Positions 44,251-52,899 of a stretch of DNA of 64,000 nt are shown one piece after another (within the stretch, counting starts at the first letter, position 1; each line of letters starts with the position of its first letter). The position numbers and the translations under genes are program-made. Source of the stretch: SIG307 sp964609025 (GTDB lineage Bacteria > Bacillota > Clostridia > Lachnospirales > Lachnospiraceae); assembly GCA_964609025.1 (NCBI GenBank), contig CAZSQM010000006.1, positions 1-64,000 on the forward strand, given 5' to 3'. The notes beneath the pieces were generated by a model. That model worked only from the letters and a program-made list of their open reading frames with translations, was not told where the DNA came from and ran no database searches.

Positions 44251-44778
44251 TTACACCTCCTTAAAGTTGTTAAAAATATCTCGGATAACAGACATTCTCG
44301 GATCCGGTTCCGTGCGGTCGCAACCACACTCGCCCTCGTTCAGATTTGCTCCGCAAACCTTGCAGATTCCTTTGCAGTCTTCCTGACACAGAACCTTCAT
44401 GGGGAACCCAAGCAAGATTTCCTCGCAGACAAATGCGTCCACGTCTAAATCGTATCCGTTTATAAAACTGGTTTCGTCCAATTCGGCAGCTCTTTCCTCG
44501 TTTGTCTTGGAAAAATCAACCTCCCGCTCCGTCCGGAACGGAATTGCCGTAGCCACCTCCCTAAGACAGCGGTCACATGGCAAAGATAACGTCACTTCGC
44601 CTTCCAGTGTAATCTTTACCTTCTTGCCGCCAAGATTCGTTACAGTCAGGCTCACCGGTTTCTTTTTCAGAAACGGATACCTTTCTCCTGCGTAGAAAAA
44701 CTCGTCCGGTCCGTACGGAATCTCTTTTGTGAATACTCCGCCCGCAACCTGCATGGCTTCCGATAACGATACTGTCAT
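44251..44778 (-). CDS. yceD: YceD family (DUF177) protein, 23S rRNA accumulation type
   Basis: The 175-residue DUF177 protein contains the cysteine-rich C-terminal signature CQEDCKGICKVCGANLNEGECGC and an earlier LPCDRCL pair. YceD homologues are linked to 23S rRNA accumulation in E. coli and are nearly always beside rpmF. I choose the ATG at 44778 (AGGAGC) because the promoter predicts transcription starting at about 44833. That makes the longer GTG-initiated frame leaderless and unlikely. Confidence 0.9.
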   Translation of the reverse strand: MTVSLSEAMQVAGGVFTKEIPYGPDEFFYAGERYPFLKKKPVSLTVTNLGGKKVKITLEGEVTLSLPCDRCLREVATAIPFRTEREVDFSKTNEERAAELDETSFINGYDLDVDAFVCEEILLGFPMKVLCQEDCKGICKVCGANLNEGECGCDRTEPDPRMSVIRDIFNNFKEV

Positions 44779-44840
44779 ACAAAGCTCCTGTCCCGCCAAA
44801 TGGCATACCTTTGGTATGGTTTCAAAACTCACACTAGAAT

Positions 44841-44869
44841 ATTATAGTATCCGACATTCCATTTGTCAA
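44841..44869 (-). promoter_or_regulatory. Promoter of yceD-rpmF
   Basis: TTGACA (44864-44869), a 17-nt spacer and TATAAT (44841-44846): full consensus on the minus strand. Confidence 0.85.
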
Positions 44870-44894
44870 CTGTTTTTTTGTTTTTGTCTGTATA

Positions 44895-46085
44895 TTAAAC
44901 AAGCGCGATTGTTTCTCTTGCGATTGCCAGTTCCTCGTTGGTCGGAATAACATATACCTTTACCTTGGAGTCTGCACCGGAAATCTCCACTTCCTCACCG
45001 CGGATCTTATTTTTCTCTGCGTCTACGGTTACACCGAGATAGCCGAGGTAAGAACAGATTGCGTTACGGATGACAGCGTCATTCTCACCGACACCGGCAG
45101 TAAACGTAATCGCATCCACACCGTTCATGGCAGCCACATAGGAACCGATGTACTTTGCCACACGGTAAACAAACGCTTCAATTGCGATATCCGCCCTGTG
45201 ATTGCCTTCCTTCTGCGCCTTCTGCACGTCGCGGAAGTCGCTGGATACACCGGAAATGCCCAAAATACCGGACTTCTTATTTAAAATGTTGATTACCTCG
45301 TTGACATCCTTGCCTTCCTTGTTTGCGATATACTGCACGATGGCCGGGTCCATGTCGCCGCTTCTTGTACCCATAATCAGACCTTCTAACGGAGTCAGGC
45401 CCATGCTGGTATCTACACACTTACCGTTTACGACTGCGGAAATGCTGCCGCCGTTACCGAGATGGCATACGATTACCTTGGAATTGTTCGGGTCTAAGCC
45501 GCCGAATTCCAGCGTTCTTCTGGATACAAACCGATGGCTGGTTCCGTGGAAACCGTATCTGCGGATGCTGTACTTTTCATAATACTCATACGGAATTGCA
45601 TAAGTGTAGGCTTTCTCCGGCATTGTCTGGTGGAATGCCGTATCAAACACCGCTACGTTCGGGATGCCCGGCATTGCCGCCTCGCAGGCTTCAATACCGA
45701 TTAAATTTGCCGGATTGTGTAACGGTCCCAAATCGAAGCAGTCGCGAATTACCTGCTTTACGTCTTCGTTTACTACGATGGAGTCGCTGTAATACTTTCC
45801 GCCGTGAAGCACACGATGGCCGACTGCGGAAATCTCATTTACGTTGGAAATAACGCCGTACTTTGCGTCCTGTAATGCGTCCAGCACCAGCTTTACCGCT
45901 ACCTGATGATCCTTCATCGGCTGCTCGGTTTCCAGCACATCCTTCCCTGCCGGCTTATGTGTCAGCTTGGAACCTTCGATACCGATACGCTCGCAGAGTC
46001 CCTTTGCCAAAACGCTTTCATTCTCCATGTCAATCAACTGGTACTTCAAAGACGAGCTTCCGCAGTTAATTACTAAAACCTTCAT
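44895..46085 (-). CDS. ackA: Acetate kinase
   Basis: This 396-residue enzyme makes ATP and acetate from acetyl phosphate. Family signatures are VLVINCGSSSLKYQLI at the start, HRVLHGGKYYSDS, DTAFHQTMPEKAYTYAIP, RRYGFHGTSH, CHLGNGGSISA and the C-terminal TAGVGEND. No pta lies beside it; the PduL-type transacylase at 13.7-14.3 kb may supply acetyl phosphate. It has its own promoter, and no clear terminator precedes the yceD promoter. Confidence 0.97.
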   Translation of the reverse strand: MKVLVINCGSSSLKYQLIDMENESVLAKGLCERIGIEGSKLTHKPAGKDVLETEQPMKDHQVAVKLVLDALQDAKYGVISNVNEISAVGHRVLHGGKYYSDSIVVNEDVKQVIRDCFDLGPLHNPANLIGIEACEAAMPGIPNVAVFDTAFHQTMPEKAYTYAIPYEYYEKYSIRRYGFHGTSHRFVSRRTLEFGGLDPNNSKVIVCHLGNGGSISAVVNGKCVDTSMGLTPLEGLIMGTRSGDMDPAIVQYIANKEGKDVNEVINILNKKSGILGISGVSSDFRDVQKAQKEGNHRADIAIEAFVYRVAKYIGSYVAAMNGVDAITFTAGVGENDAVIRNAICSYLGYLGVTVDAEKNKIRGEEVEISGADSKVKVYVIPTNEELAIARETIALV

Positions 46086-46152
46086 GTTGTTTCCTCCTGT
46101 AAATTGTGTCGGAGTAGGCTGTTCTGCCCGACTTTTGCCGACATTTTCCTTT

Positions 46153-46181
46153 ATTATACCCCCATTTTACATTTGAAACAA
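46153..46181 (-). promoter_or_regulatory. Promoter of ackA
   Basis: TTGTTT (46176-46181), a 17-nt spacer and TATAAT (46153-46158). Confidence 0.7.
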
Positions 46182-46220
46182 CCCCCTTTTTTGATTTCCT
46201 CTCTCCCTTACAAAAATCAC

Positions 46221-46249
46221 TGGACAAGCGCCCCGTTTTATGTTACGAT
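46221..46249 (+). promoter_or_regulatory. Promoter of argH
   Basis: TGGACA (46221-46226), a 17-nt spacer and TACGAT (46244-46249), divergent from ackA. Confidence 0.6.
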
Positions 46250-46286
46250 TACGCACAGCAGAATCGGTTTGAAAGGAGATTTCACT

Positions 46287-47663
46287 ATGAAACTTTGGGG
46301 CGGTCGTTTTACCAAGGAAACGAACCAGTTAGTACATAATTTTAACGCTTCGATTGGCTTTGACCAGAAATTCTATCATCAGGACATCCGCGGCAGCATT
46401 GCCCATGTTACGATGCTTGCCAAGCAGGGAATTTTAACCGACGAGGAACGGGATACCATTGTTGCCGGGCTTTCCGGCATTGAAGAAGACATTGCGAACG
46501 GTACCCTTGTCATCGACGGCACGCAGGAGGATATTCACAGCTTCGTGGAGGCAAATCTTATTGCCCGCGTAGGCGAAGTGGGCAAAAAGCTCCACACCGG
46601 ACGCAGCCGCAACGATCAGGTTGCCCTTGACATGAAGCTCTACATCCGGGACGAAATCGCTGCCGTAGACGAGCTTCTCCTCTCCTTATTAAAGGAGCTG
46701 CACCGTCTGATGAAGGAAAATGTCACCACCTATATGCCGGGCTTTACCCATTTACAGAAAGCACAGCCGGTTACCTTTGCACACCATGTCGGCGCATATT
46801 TTGAAATGTTTCGGCGCGACCGTTCCCGGCTTTCCGACACCAGAGCCCGCTTAAACTACTGCCCGTTAGGCGCAGGCGCACTTGCCGGCACCACCTATCC
46901 GTTAGACCGGGAATATACCGCTTCCCTTTTGGACTTTACCGGCGCAACGCTAAACAGCATGGATTCCGTATCCGACAGAGATTACTTAATCGAGCTGCTT
47001 AGCGCACTTTCCACGATTATGATGCACCTCAGCCGCTTCTGCGAGGAAATCATCCTCTGGAACTCCAACGAGTACCGCTTTATCACCTTAGATGACGCTT
47101 ATTCCACCGGCAGCAGCATTATGCCGCAGAAAAAGAATCCGGACATCGCAGAGCTTGTCCGCGGAAAAACCGGCCGGGTATACGGCGCTCTCGTTTCTAT
47201 TTTAACCACCATGAAGGGTCTTCCGCTGGCGTACAATAAAGACATGCAGGAAGATAAAGAGCTCACCTTCGACGCTATCGACACCGTCAAGGGCTGCCTT
47301 GCTCTGTTTACCGGCATGATTTCCACCATGACCATCCATCCTAAGACAATGGAGGCCAGCGCGAAAAACGGCTTTACCAACGCTACCGACGCGGCAGATT
47401 ACCTCGTCAACCACGGCGTTCCGTTCCGAGACGCCCACGGCATTGTCGGACGGCTTGTCCTCTTCTGCGAGCAGAAAGGTATCGCCCTTGACGATATGAC
47501 GTTAGAGGAATATCAGGCTATCAGCCCGGTGTTTGAAGCAGATATTTTCGACGCCATCCGCATGGAAACCTGCGTCACCAAGAGAAACACCCTCGGCGCT
47601 CCGGGACCGGCTGTAATGGAGGAAGTCATCGCGCGGAACGAAGCATACTTAAACGGAAAATGA
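46287..47663 (+). CDS. argH: Argininosuccinate lyase
   Basis: A 458-residue enzyme that splits argininosuccinate to arginine and fumarate, the last step of arginine synthesis. The start MKLWGGRFTKETNQLVHNFN at 46287 has GAAAGGAG; the frame is open upstream but that part lies in the promoter region. The lyase signature GSSIMPQKKNPD holds the catalytic serine, and GRSRNDQVA and HLQKAQPVT are intact. No argG or other arg gene is adjacent. A terminator follows. Confidence 0.96.
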   Translation: MKLWGGRFTKETNQLVHNFNASIGFDQKFYHQDIRGSIAHVTMLAKQGILTDEERDTIVAGLSGIEEDIANGTLVIDGTQEDIHSFVEANLIARVGEVGKKLHTGRSRNDQVALDMKLYIRDEIAAVDELLLSLLKELHRLMKENVTTYMPGFTHLQKAQPVTFAHHVGAYFEMFRRDRSRLSDTRARLNYCPLGAGALAGTTYPLDREYTASLLDFTGATLNSMDSVSDRDYLIELLSALSTIMMHLSRFCEEIILWNSNEYRFITLDDAYSTGSSIMPQKKNPDIAELVRGKTGRVYGALVSILTTMKGLPLAYNKDMQEDKELTFDAIDTVKGCLALFTGMISTMTIHPKTMEASAKNGFTNATDAADYLVNHGVPFRDAHGIVGRLVLFCEQKGIALDDMTLEEYQAISPVFEADIFDAIRMETCVTKRNTLGAPGPAVMEEVIARNEAYLNGK

Positions 47664-47676
47664 TACCGCAACACAT

Positions 47677-47720
47677 AACGGGTATCCCAAGGTCACAGAC
47701 CTATGAGATACCCGTTTTTC
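47677..47720 (+). terminator. Terminator of argH
   Basis: AACGGGTATC pairs with GATACCCGTT around a 20-nt loop and runs into TTTTT. It can also serve the converging lipoprotein gene. Confidence 0.85.
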
Positions 47721-47739
47721 TACGAAACTTGCCAATTCC

Positions 47740-50202
47740 CTACCATTCCGTCACAGACTCGACTACCGCTTGTAAATCCTCTCCGACGCTTATCTTATAA
47801 ACGACGGTCCGAATCGGCTTCTGACTTTCCCATGCTCTTGCATACTCAAAGGTAACCGTTGTCGTTCCGATACCGCTCACTTCAAAGGTATACCGTTGTG
47901 TTATCGGCGAACCGGGCAACTGCTCTGCACCCTCCGGCACAATACTTTCTACTTTGGAAAGCATCACCGCACCGCCCTCTGTCGTGCTGCACCAGGAATA
48001 CCCCGTGCTCGGATTGGCTTCCAGTTCAATCACAATCGGTTCCGGTTTTGCCTCCCGAATGCGGGAAAGCAACGCCTGTCGTTCCTCAATTTCCGTCACA
48101 AGTCCCTCCCTTCCGATTTGCTCCCAGGTTCTCATGTCATAGGCGCGCACCTCATATGCCGGATTCACCAGATACAGCACCTCACCGATATAGACCCCGC
48201 GACAGTCGGCAAAGAAAAGCTGATACTTAAAATTCGAATTATAATCTTCCTCCTCTCCCCAGTCCATCGCATAGCCTTCCGAAAGCTTCTGATAGAACCC
48301 TTTTTCCGCATCATAGCCGAACACAAGGTACACATTGTACTCTCCGTTGCCGCTGTAACCCCGCGCAGGGAAACCGATCAGGTCTTTCTCCGCGTCAATC
48401 AACGCCGCCTTATGATTATCGGAAACCCCGGAGTAGGAAAACTCCTTCAGTATCGCCTTATGCACCTCTTTCACATTCGCCGGATCGGAAACATCAAACA
48501 TGGACAGCTTCACCCCTCTGGTAAAACCGCTTGACTCGTCCGCGTCGCGCCCGATTCCAAGCAAAAGTCCTTCCCCGTAAGGATGCAGATACTCCGAAAA
48601 GCCCGGAATCTTTAACTCGCCTAAGATAACCGGATTTGCAGGATTACTCAAATCCACGGAAAACAACGGGTCCGTCTGGCGGAAGGTCACAAAATAGCCC
48701 ACATCGCCCAATAACCTTGCCGATTTGATATGTTCTTCGGGCGCAAGGTCTTCAATACTGCCCGTCATCTGTAAATTCTCGTCATAAAGATAGAGCGCAT
48801 TGCTTTCTTTTTCGGAAATTACCGGCCATGCCCAGTAGAACACCTCGTCCATATCCGTATCGTCAATCCTGCCGTCGCCGTTGTAGTCCTTCAGATTTTC
48901 CTTAAGCCTCTCATAATCATACTCGTACTCGTTTACGGTGGTAACAATCCGCAGATACCCGTTATACTCATCCATCGAAAACTGATTATTCAATGTTCCC
49001 TTTACCGTCACCTGTCCCGCCGGTGCGATTACGCCGTCCGCATAGGAAAAACGGTACAGCTCCGTCCTGTCATACGGGATTTCCCTGTTCTGCCAACGAC
49101 TGCTCCCCACATAAATGTAATTGCTGCTGACATAACAGTGCTCACCGCCCGCCATAAATGCTTTTACATCCAAAAAGCTCCGGGGATTCTCCGGCGACAT
49201 CGCGGTCAGCACCAAGAATTCCTCCGAAACCGGCTCCTCGCTGATATAAATGCAATCCGCGCCAATCCGCTCTCCCTCGGCGCAAGGGATATAACGGTAC
49301 AGTTCCTCCCCGTCGGCTTCCTCGTCAATGTAAGAATACCATCTCCATGAACTGCCGTAGGAGGTAATCAGATACACCCTGCCTTCCGTACAGCGGGAAG
49401 TAATCAGGGAGCCGTCCTGCTCCAGTGCGGAAAGAAGCTTTGGCGTTTCCCTATCGGAAATATCATACGTGAGCAATCCCGTGACCGCTTTCTCTCTGCT
49501 GCTGTAATAAGTTCCGTCGGAATGCTGCGGGTCCGTTTCCTCCTCTCGCCAGCCGCAGGTCACAAGTACCAGACGGTCGTCTAGCAGATACAGTTCTCTC
49601 CCGTCGCCCTTCTCCGCCGCTGCCACGTCAATTACAGAGGTCAGCTTCATATTGCCGCCGTCCGCCTTTACAAGATAAATCTCATTCCGGTTTGCATTAA
49701 GGATATAAAGGTACTCCCCGTCCGTCTTAATACAATCCGCCTCGTCGATTCCTTCCACCTGCACATTCGTTTCGGAATAAGACAGCTCACCGCCGGCCTC
49801 GGAACTTCCCCCGTTCTGTCCGCTCTCGGAAACCGTGGGACTTTCCTTAATTCCGGAAAAAGAATCCGAGCCTTCGGCAAAATCAAAGACAAGGTTCTCC
49901 TCTATCCACACATCGTTCCTTATGCCGTTTTGGTAATACAAATCCGATTCCTGCACGGTTTTTAGCGCCTCAAACACCTTTTCATAGCTTCCGGCTGCCT
50001 GTAACAAAGCCGGAGAGTCCTCCGTCCTGCTGCCTGCTGCTGTCGGCACGGCTGTCGGCGTTTCCGTAACCTTTTCCCTTGTTTCTCTCGGTGTCGGCGT
50101 CGGAATCGAAATTGCCGTCCTGCCGCTGCACCCTGCGAATACGCCGCCAAGCAGTACCGCCGTCAAAATCGCAGCGCTGCTTTTTTTCCAATGAAACTTC
50201 AT
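47740..50202 (-). CDS. Beta-propeller lipoprotein with EF-hand loop and C-terminal chagasin-like inhibitor domain
   Basis: An 820-residue surface lipoprotein. The signal ends in VFAGC (Cys25), followed by a Thr/Pro linker. Residues about 130-700 match the secreted C-terminal beta-propeller family (VEGIDEADCIKTDGEYLYILN.., RLLGDVGYFVTFRQTDPLFSVDL). Within it, DYNGDGRIDDTD (about 438-449) is a good EF-hand calcium loop. Residues about 715-815 resemble chagasin-type cysteine-protease inhibitors (I42): NPSTGYSW (about 730-737), a central ITQRYTFEVSGIGTTTV strand pair, and ARAWE in place of the RPW loop. Binding to external proteases is inferred from that domain only. Confidence 0.8.
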   Translation of the reverse strand: MKFHWKKSSAAILTAVLLGGVFAGCSGRTAISIPTPTPRETREKVTETPTAVPTAAGSRTEDSPALLQAAGSYEKVFEALKTVQESDLYYQNGIRNDVWIEENLVFDFAEGSDSFSGIKESPTVSESGQNGGSSEAGGELSYSETNVQVEGIDEADCIKTDGEYLYILNANRNEIYLVKADGGNMKLTSVIDVAAAEKGDGRELYLLDDRLVLVTCGWREEETDPQHSDGTYYSSREKAVTGLLTYDISDRETPKLLSALEQDGSLITSRCTEGRVYLITSYGSSWRWYSYIDEEADGEELYRYIPCAEGERIGADCIYISEEPVSEEFLVLTAMSPENPRSFLDVKAFMAGGEHCYVSSNYIYVGSSRWQNREIPYDRTELYRFSYADGVIAPAGQVTVKGTLNNQFSMDEYNGYLRIVTTVNEYEYDYERLKENLKDYNGDGRIDDTDMDEVFYWAWPVISEKESNALYLYDENLQMTGSIEDLAPEEHIKSARLLGDVGYFVTFRQTDPLFSVDLSNPANPVILGELKIPGFSEYLHPYGEGLLLGIGRDADESSGFTRGVKLSMFDVSDPANVKEVHKAILKEFSYSGVSDNHKAALIDAEKDLIGFPARGYSGNGEYNVYLVFGYDAEKGFYQKLSEGYAMDWGEEEDYNSNFKYQLFFADCRGVYIGEVLYLVNPAYEVRAYDMRTWEQIGREGLVTEIEERQALLSRIREAKPEPIVIELEANPSTGYSWCSTTEGGAVMLSKVESIVPEGAEQLPGSPITQRYTFEVSGIGTTTVTFEYARAWESQKPIRTVVYKISVGEDLQAVVESVTEW

Positions 50203-50388
50203 ACCTACATCCCCTTTCTTTGCCGCGGATATTTTTCTTTCTATCGATTAGACGATTTTTTCCCCGTTCCGGTTCCGTTTTGTCCCTGTTTTTTCCTTCT
50301 TTTCTTTCCCGGCTGCCCCTTTTCCTTCTGTTTCCCACCTATCCCGAATTTCGTTTGCCGGCGGCAGAAAATTTCATCCCTCCGTCTG

Positions 50389-51054
50389 TTATTCGATGTG
50401 CCATACCACCGTTACCGTATCGCTGACATCAATATCCTCCGGCTCGATATTCATATCGTAGCTTGTACTGTTTCCCTCCGCCAATGCCATATATGGCTCT
50501 GCCTTTTTTCTCATAGGGCTTGTTACAAAATTGATTTCTCCCCAGGAATAATCAATGGTCATAAGCTCCCCAAGCGTTACGCCCGCTGCCTTTGTAAGCA
50601 CCTCCGCCTTTCTTTTTGAGTCCTCGACCGCTTTTCCCAAAAGCAGATTCTTCGCAGCCTCCGTGTCCCGAATCGTATAGTTAATGTGGAGCTCCGGCCG
50701 AACCGTACCATGTGCAAGTGCATACAGCACTTTTCCGAGAAGCTGATGGTCGGCGTCAAATTCTATCTTCATGCCGTGAACGAACTTGTAGCCGACAAAC
50801 CGCCGCTTCCAGTTATTCTTTTCATCCTGATAGCTTTCATATTCCGCATCTGTCTGAAAAGACACCGTTTTCAAATCACTCCGCTGAAAGCCGAGCGTTT
50901 CAAAACAGTCTTTTAAGCCCTCCGTCTGCTCTGCGGACGTCTTCAAAGTTTCCGCATAGTTTTCTCTTACATCTTCCAACGTGAGTAACAACTGAATTCT
51001 GTCCGGTTTTACGGAAATCTTACCTTTCCCCGTAACTCTTATTGTTCTCTCCAT
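50389..51054 (-). CDS. SIMPL domain protein
   Basis: This 221-residue protein begins MERTIRVTGKGKISVKPDRI and carries the SIMPL (DUF541) pattern of paired strands and helices, with LKTVSFQTDAEYES and YKFVHGMKIEFD in the centre and IEPEDIDVSDTVTVVWHIE at the end. SIMPL proteins are often periplasmic or exported, but no signal peptide is visible here, so it may be cytoplasmic. Function is unclear. The start at 51054 (AGGAGG) is preferred over a nine-residue extension. The gene is monocistronic. Confidence 0.85.
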   Translation of the reverse strand: MERTIRVTGKGKISVKPDRIQLLLTLEDVRENYAETLKTSAEQTEGLKDCFETLGFQRSDLKTVSFQTDAEYESYQDEKNNWKRRFVGYKFVHGMKIEFDADHQLLGKVLYALAHGTVRPELHINYTIRDTEAAKNLLLGKAVEDSKRKAEVLTKAAGVTLGELMTIDYSWGEINFVTSPMRKKAEPYMALAEGNSTSYDMNIEPEDIDVSDTVTVVWHIE

Positions 51055-51162
51055 AATCAATCCTCCTGTTCTTTTCGACAAAGCTCAAGCAATTTACCGC
51101 TCTTTCCGCCAATCCCTCCCGGAACAGCTGTCGGAAGCAGGGATTTCCTTTCTGTTATTTTC

Positions 51163-51191
51163 AGTATAGCAGAACATACTTTTTTTCACAA
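51163..51191 (-). promoter_or_regulatory. Promoter of the SIMPL gene
   Basis: TTGTGA (51186-51191), a 17-nt spacer and TATACT (51163-51168). Confidence 0.65.
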
Positions 51192-51264
51192 GTATTGTTC
51201 CTTTTCATTCTCATTTCCCTATTTCCAGCATATCTTATACTAAATTTTCGTAAAGGACTTACCC

Positions 51265-52803
51265 ATGCCTTTCTACCGTTCTTTTCAAGTAAACGAACCG
51301 CCGAAGCCTGCTGTTTCTTCGCAGTCTTTGGCTGCATCAAAGGCAGCTATGCCTTCAGAATCCCGGACAACTCCTGTCCAGAACATAATCCCGGAACAGC
51401 GTGAGCCCCTGCCGGAAACCCAGAACATGCCCGGTCGGAGCATGCCGTCCGCGCCGCAGGAGCTTTCGCCGGAACCGCCATCGGAACTCAATCCTAACCT
51501 CCGGAATCAGACGCCGGAGATTCCGGCTCCCGTACCTCCCCGCTATCCTGCGGATGTATCGGTTGCCTCCTTCGGCGGTCTGCGTATCTCCGTAGGCAAT
51601 ATTGCAGACAATTTTCCGATTCCGGAGGCAAGCATACAAATTTCCGAAACGGTGGGAAACACGACTACCCTGATTGACGAGATTCATACTACTGCCACCG
51701 GACAGACCGATGTCATCGAACTGCCGGCTCCGCCGCGTTCTTACAGCGAAGAATTCGGCAGCCCCAGGCCCTACGCCGAATACAACTTCACCGTCCGGGC
51801 AGAAGGCTTCGAACCCGTGCAGATTGTCGGAGCGGAGGTGCTTCCCGATGTGGTTGCGCTGCAGAGGGTGCAGATGTTGCCGCTGCAACAGGCAGAACCG
51901 CAGACAGCAGAAACCTTCGTAATTCCCGACCACACCCTGTACGGCATTTATCCGCCGAAAATTATCGAGGATGAAATAAAAGAAATCGCAGGAAGCGGTG
52001 AAATCGTACTGTCACAAGTCGTCATTCCGGAATTTATCGTAGTTCATGACGGCGCGCCGACAAACACTTCCGCTCAAAACTACTATGTCCGTTACCGGGA
52101 TTACATTAAAAATGTAGCTTCCAGCGAAATTTACGCAACCTGGCCGGAATCCACCATCTACGCCAATATCCTTGCCATTCAGTCCTTTACCTTAAACCGT
52201 GTTTATACGGAATGGTACCGGAACCGCGGCTATAATTTTACCATTACCTCTTCCACCGCTTACGACCACAAATGGATTCCGGAGCGCAACATCTTTGATA
52301 CGATTAACACCGCCGTAGATAATATTTTTAATAACTTCCTGTCCCGTCCGAATGTACGTCAGCCGATTCTGACCCAATACTGCGACGGCAAACGAACCAC
52401 CTGTCCGGGGCTCATGTCCCAATGGGGCAGTAAAGCACTGGGGGATGACGGGTACAGCGCCATTGAAATACTGCGGAATTACTACGGTGATACGATTTAT
52501 ATTAACACGACCGAAGAAATCTCCGGCGTGCCGAGTTCCTTCCCCGGCGAAGCGTTGTCCGAGGGTTCCAGAGGCGAAGCGGTCCGTCAGATGCAGGAGC
52601 AGTTAAACGCCATTGCAGACGTATATTACACTGTCCCGAATATTTCCGCCGACGGCATTTTCGGTCCGCGCACCGCCGAAGCAGTCCGCGCCTTTCAGGA
52701 ATTGTTTGACTTAACGCCGAACGGCATTGTAGACTTTTCCACATGGTATAAAATCTCCGAAATCTACGTCGCCGTGACAAGAATTGCAGAATATACACGA
52801 TAA
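51265..52803 (+). CDS. Divergent SpoIID-like protein with peptidoglycan-binding domain
   Basis: A 512-residue protein. Residues 1-95 are a Pro/Ser-rich disordered region. Residues about 98-215 form a carboxypeptidase-regulatory-like beta-sandwich (ASFGGLRISVGN.., YAEYNFTVRAEGFEPVQI). Residues about 245-415 read as a divergent SpoIID domain: SSEIYATWPESTIYANILAIQSFTL matches the catalytic block with E288 retained, and CPGLMSQWGSKALGDDGYSAIEILRNYYG (from C380) replaces GHGVGMSQ.GA... Residues about 430-500 are a PG_binding_1 module (GSRGEAVRQMQEQLNAI, DGIFGPRTAEAVRAFQ). No signal peptide is seen, which suits a spore-compartment protein. The SpoIID assignment is my alignment by eye. Confidence 0.7.
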   Translation: MPFYRSFQVNEPPKPAVSSQSLAASKAAMPSESRTTPVQNIIPEQREPLPETQNMPGRSMPSAPQELSPEPPSELNPNLRNQTPEIPAPVPPRYPADVSVASFGGLRISVGNIADNFPIPEASIQISETVGNTTTLIDEIHTTATGQTDVIELPAPPRSYSEEFGSPRPYAEYNFTVRAEGFEPVQIVGAEVLPDVVALQRVQMLPLQQAEPQTAETFVIPDHTLYGIYPPKIIEDEIKEIAGSGEIVLSQVVIPEFIVVHDGAPTNTSAQNYYVRYRDYIKNVASSEIYATWPESTIYANILAIQSFTLNRVYTEWYRNRGYNFTITSSTAYDHKWIPERNIFDTINTAVDNIFNNFLSRPNVRQPILTQYCDGKRTTCPGLMSQWGSKALGDDGYSAIEILRNYYGDTIYINTTEEISGVPSSFPGEALSEGSRGEAVRQMQEQLNAIADVYYTVPNISADGIFGPRTAEAVRAFQELFDLTPNGIVDFSTWYKISEIYVAVTRIAEYTR

Positions 52804-52899
52804 GCCTGTATTGCAAGAAAGGACAAAAACCTTTCCGGTTTCTGTCCTTTCTGAATTACCGACACTTCAGAGTGTCCTTGTGCTCTCTTTCCCTATGGT

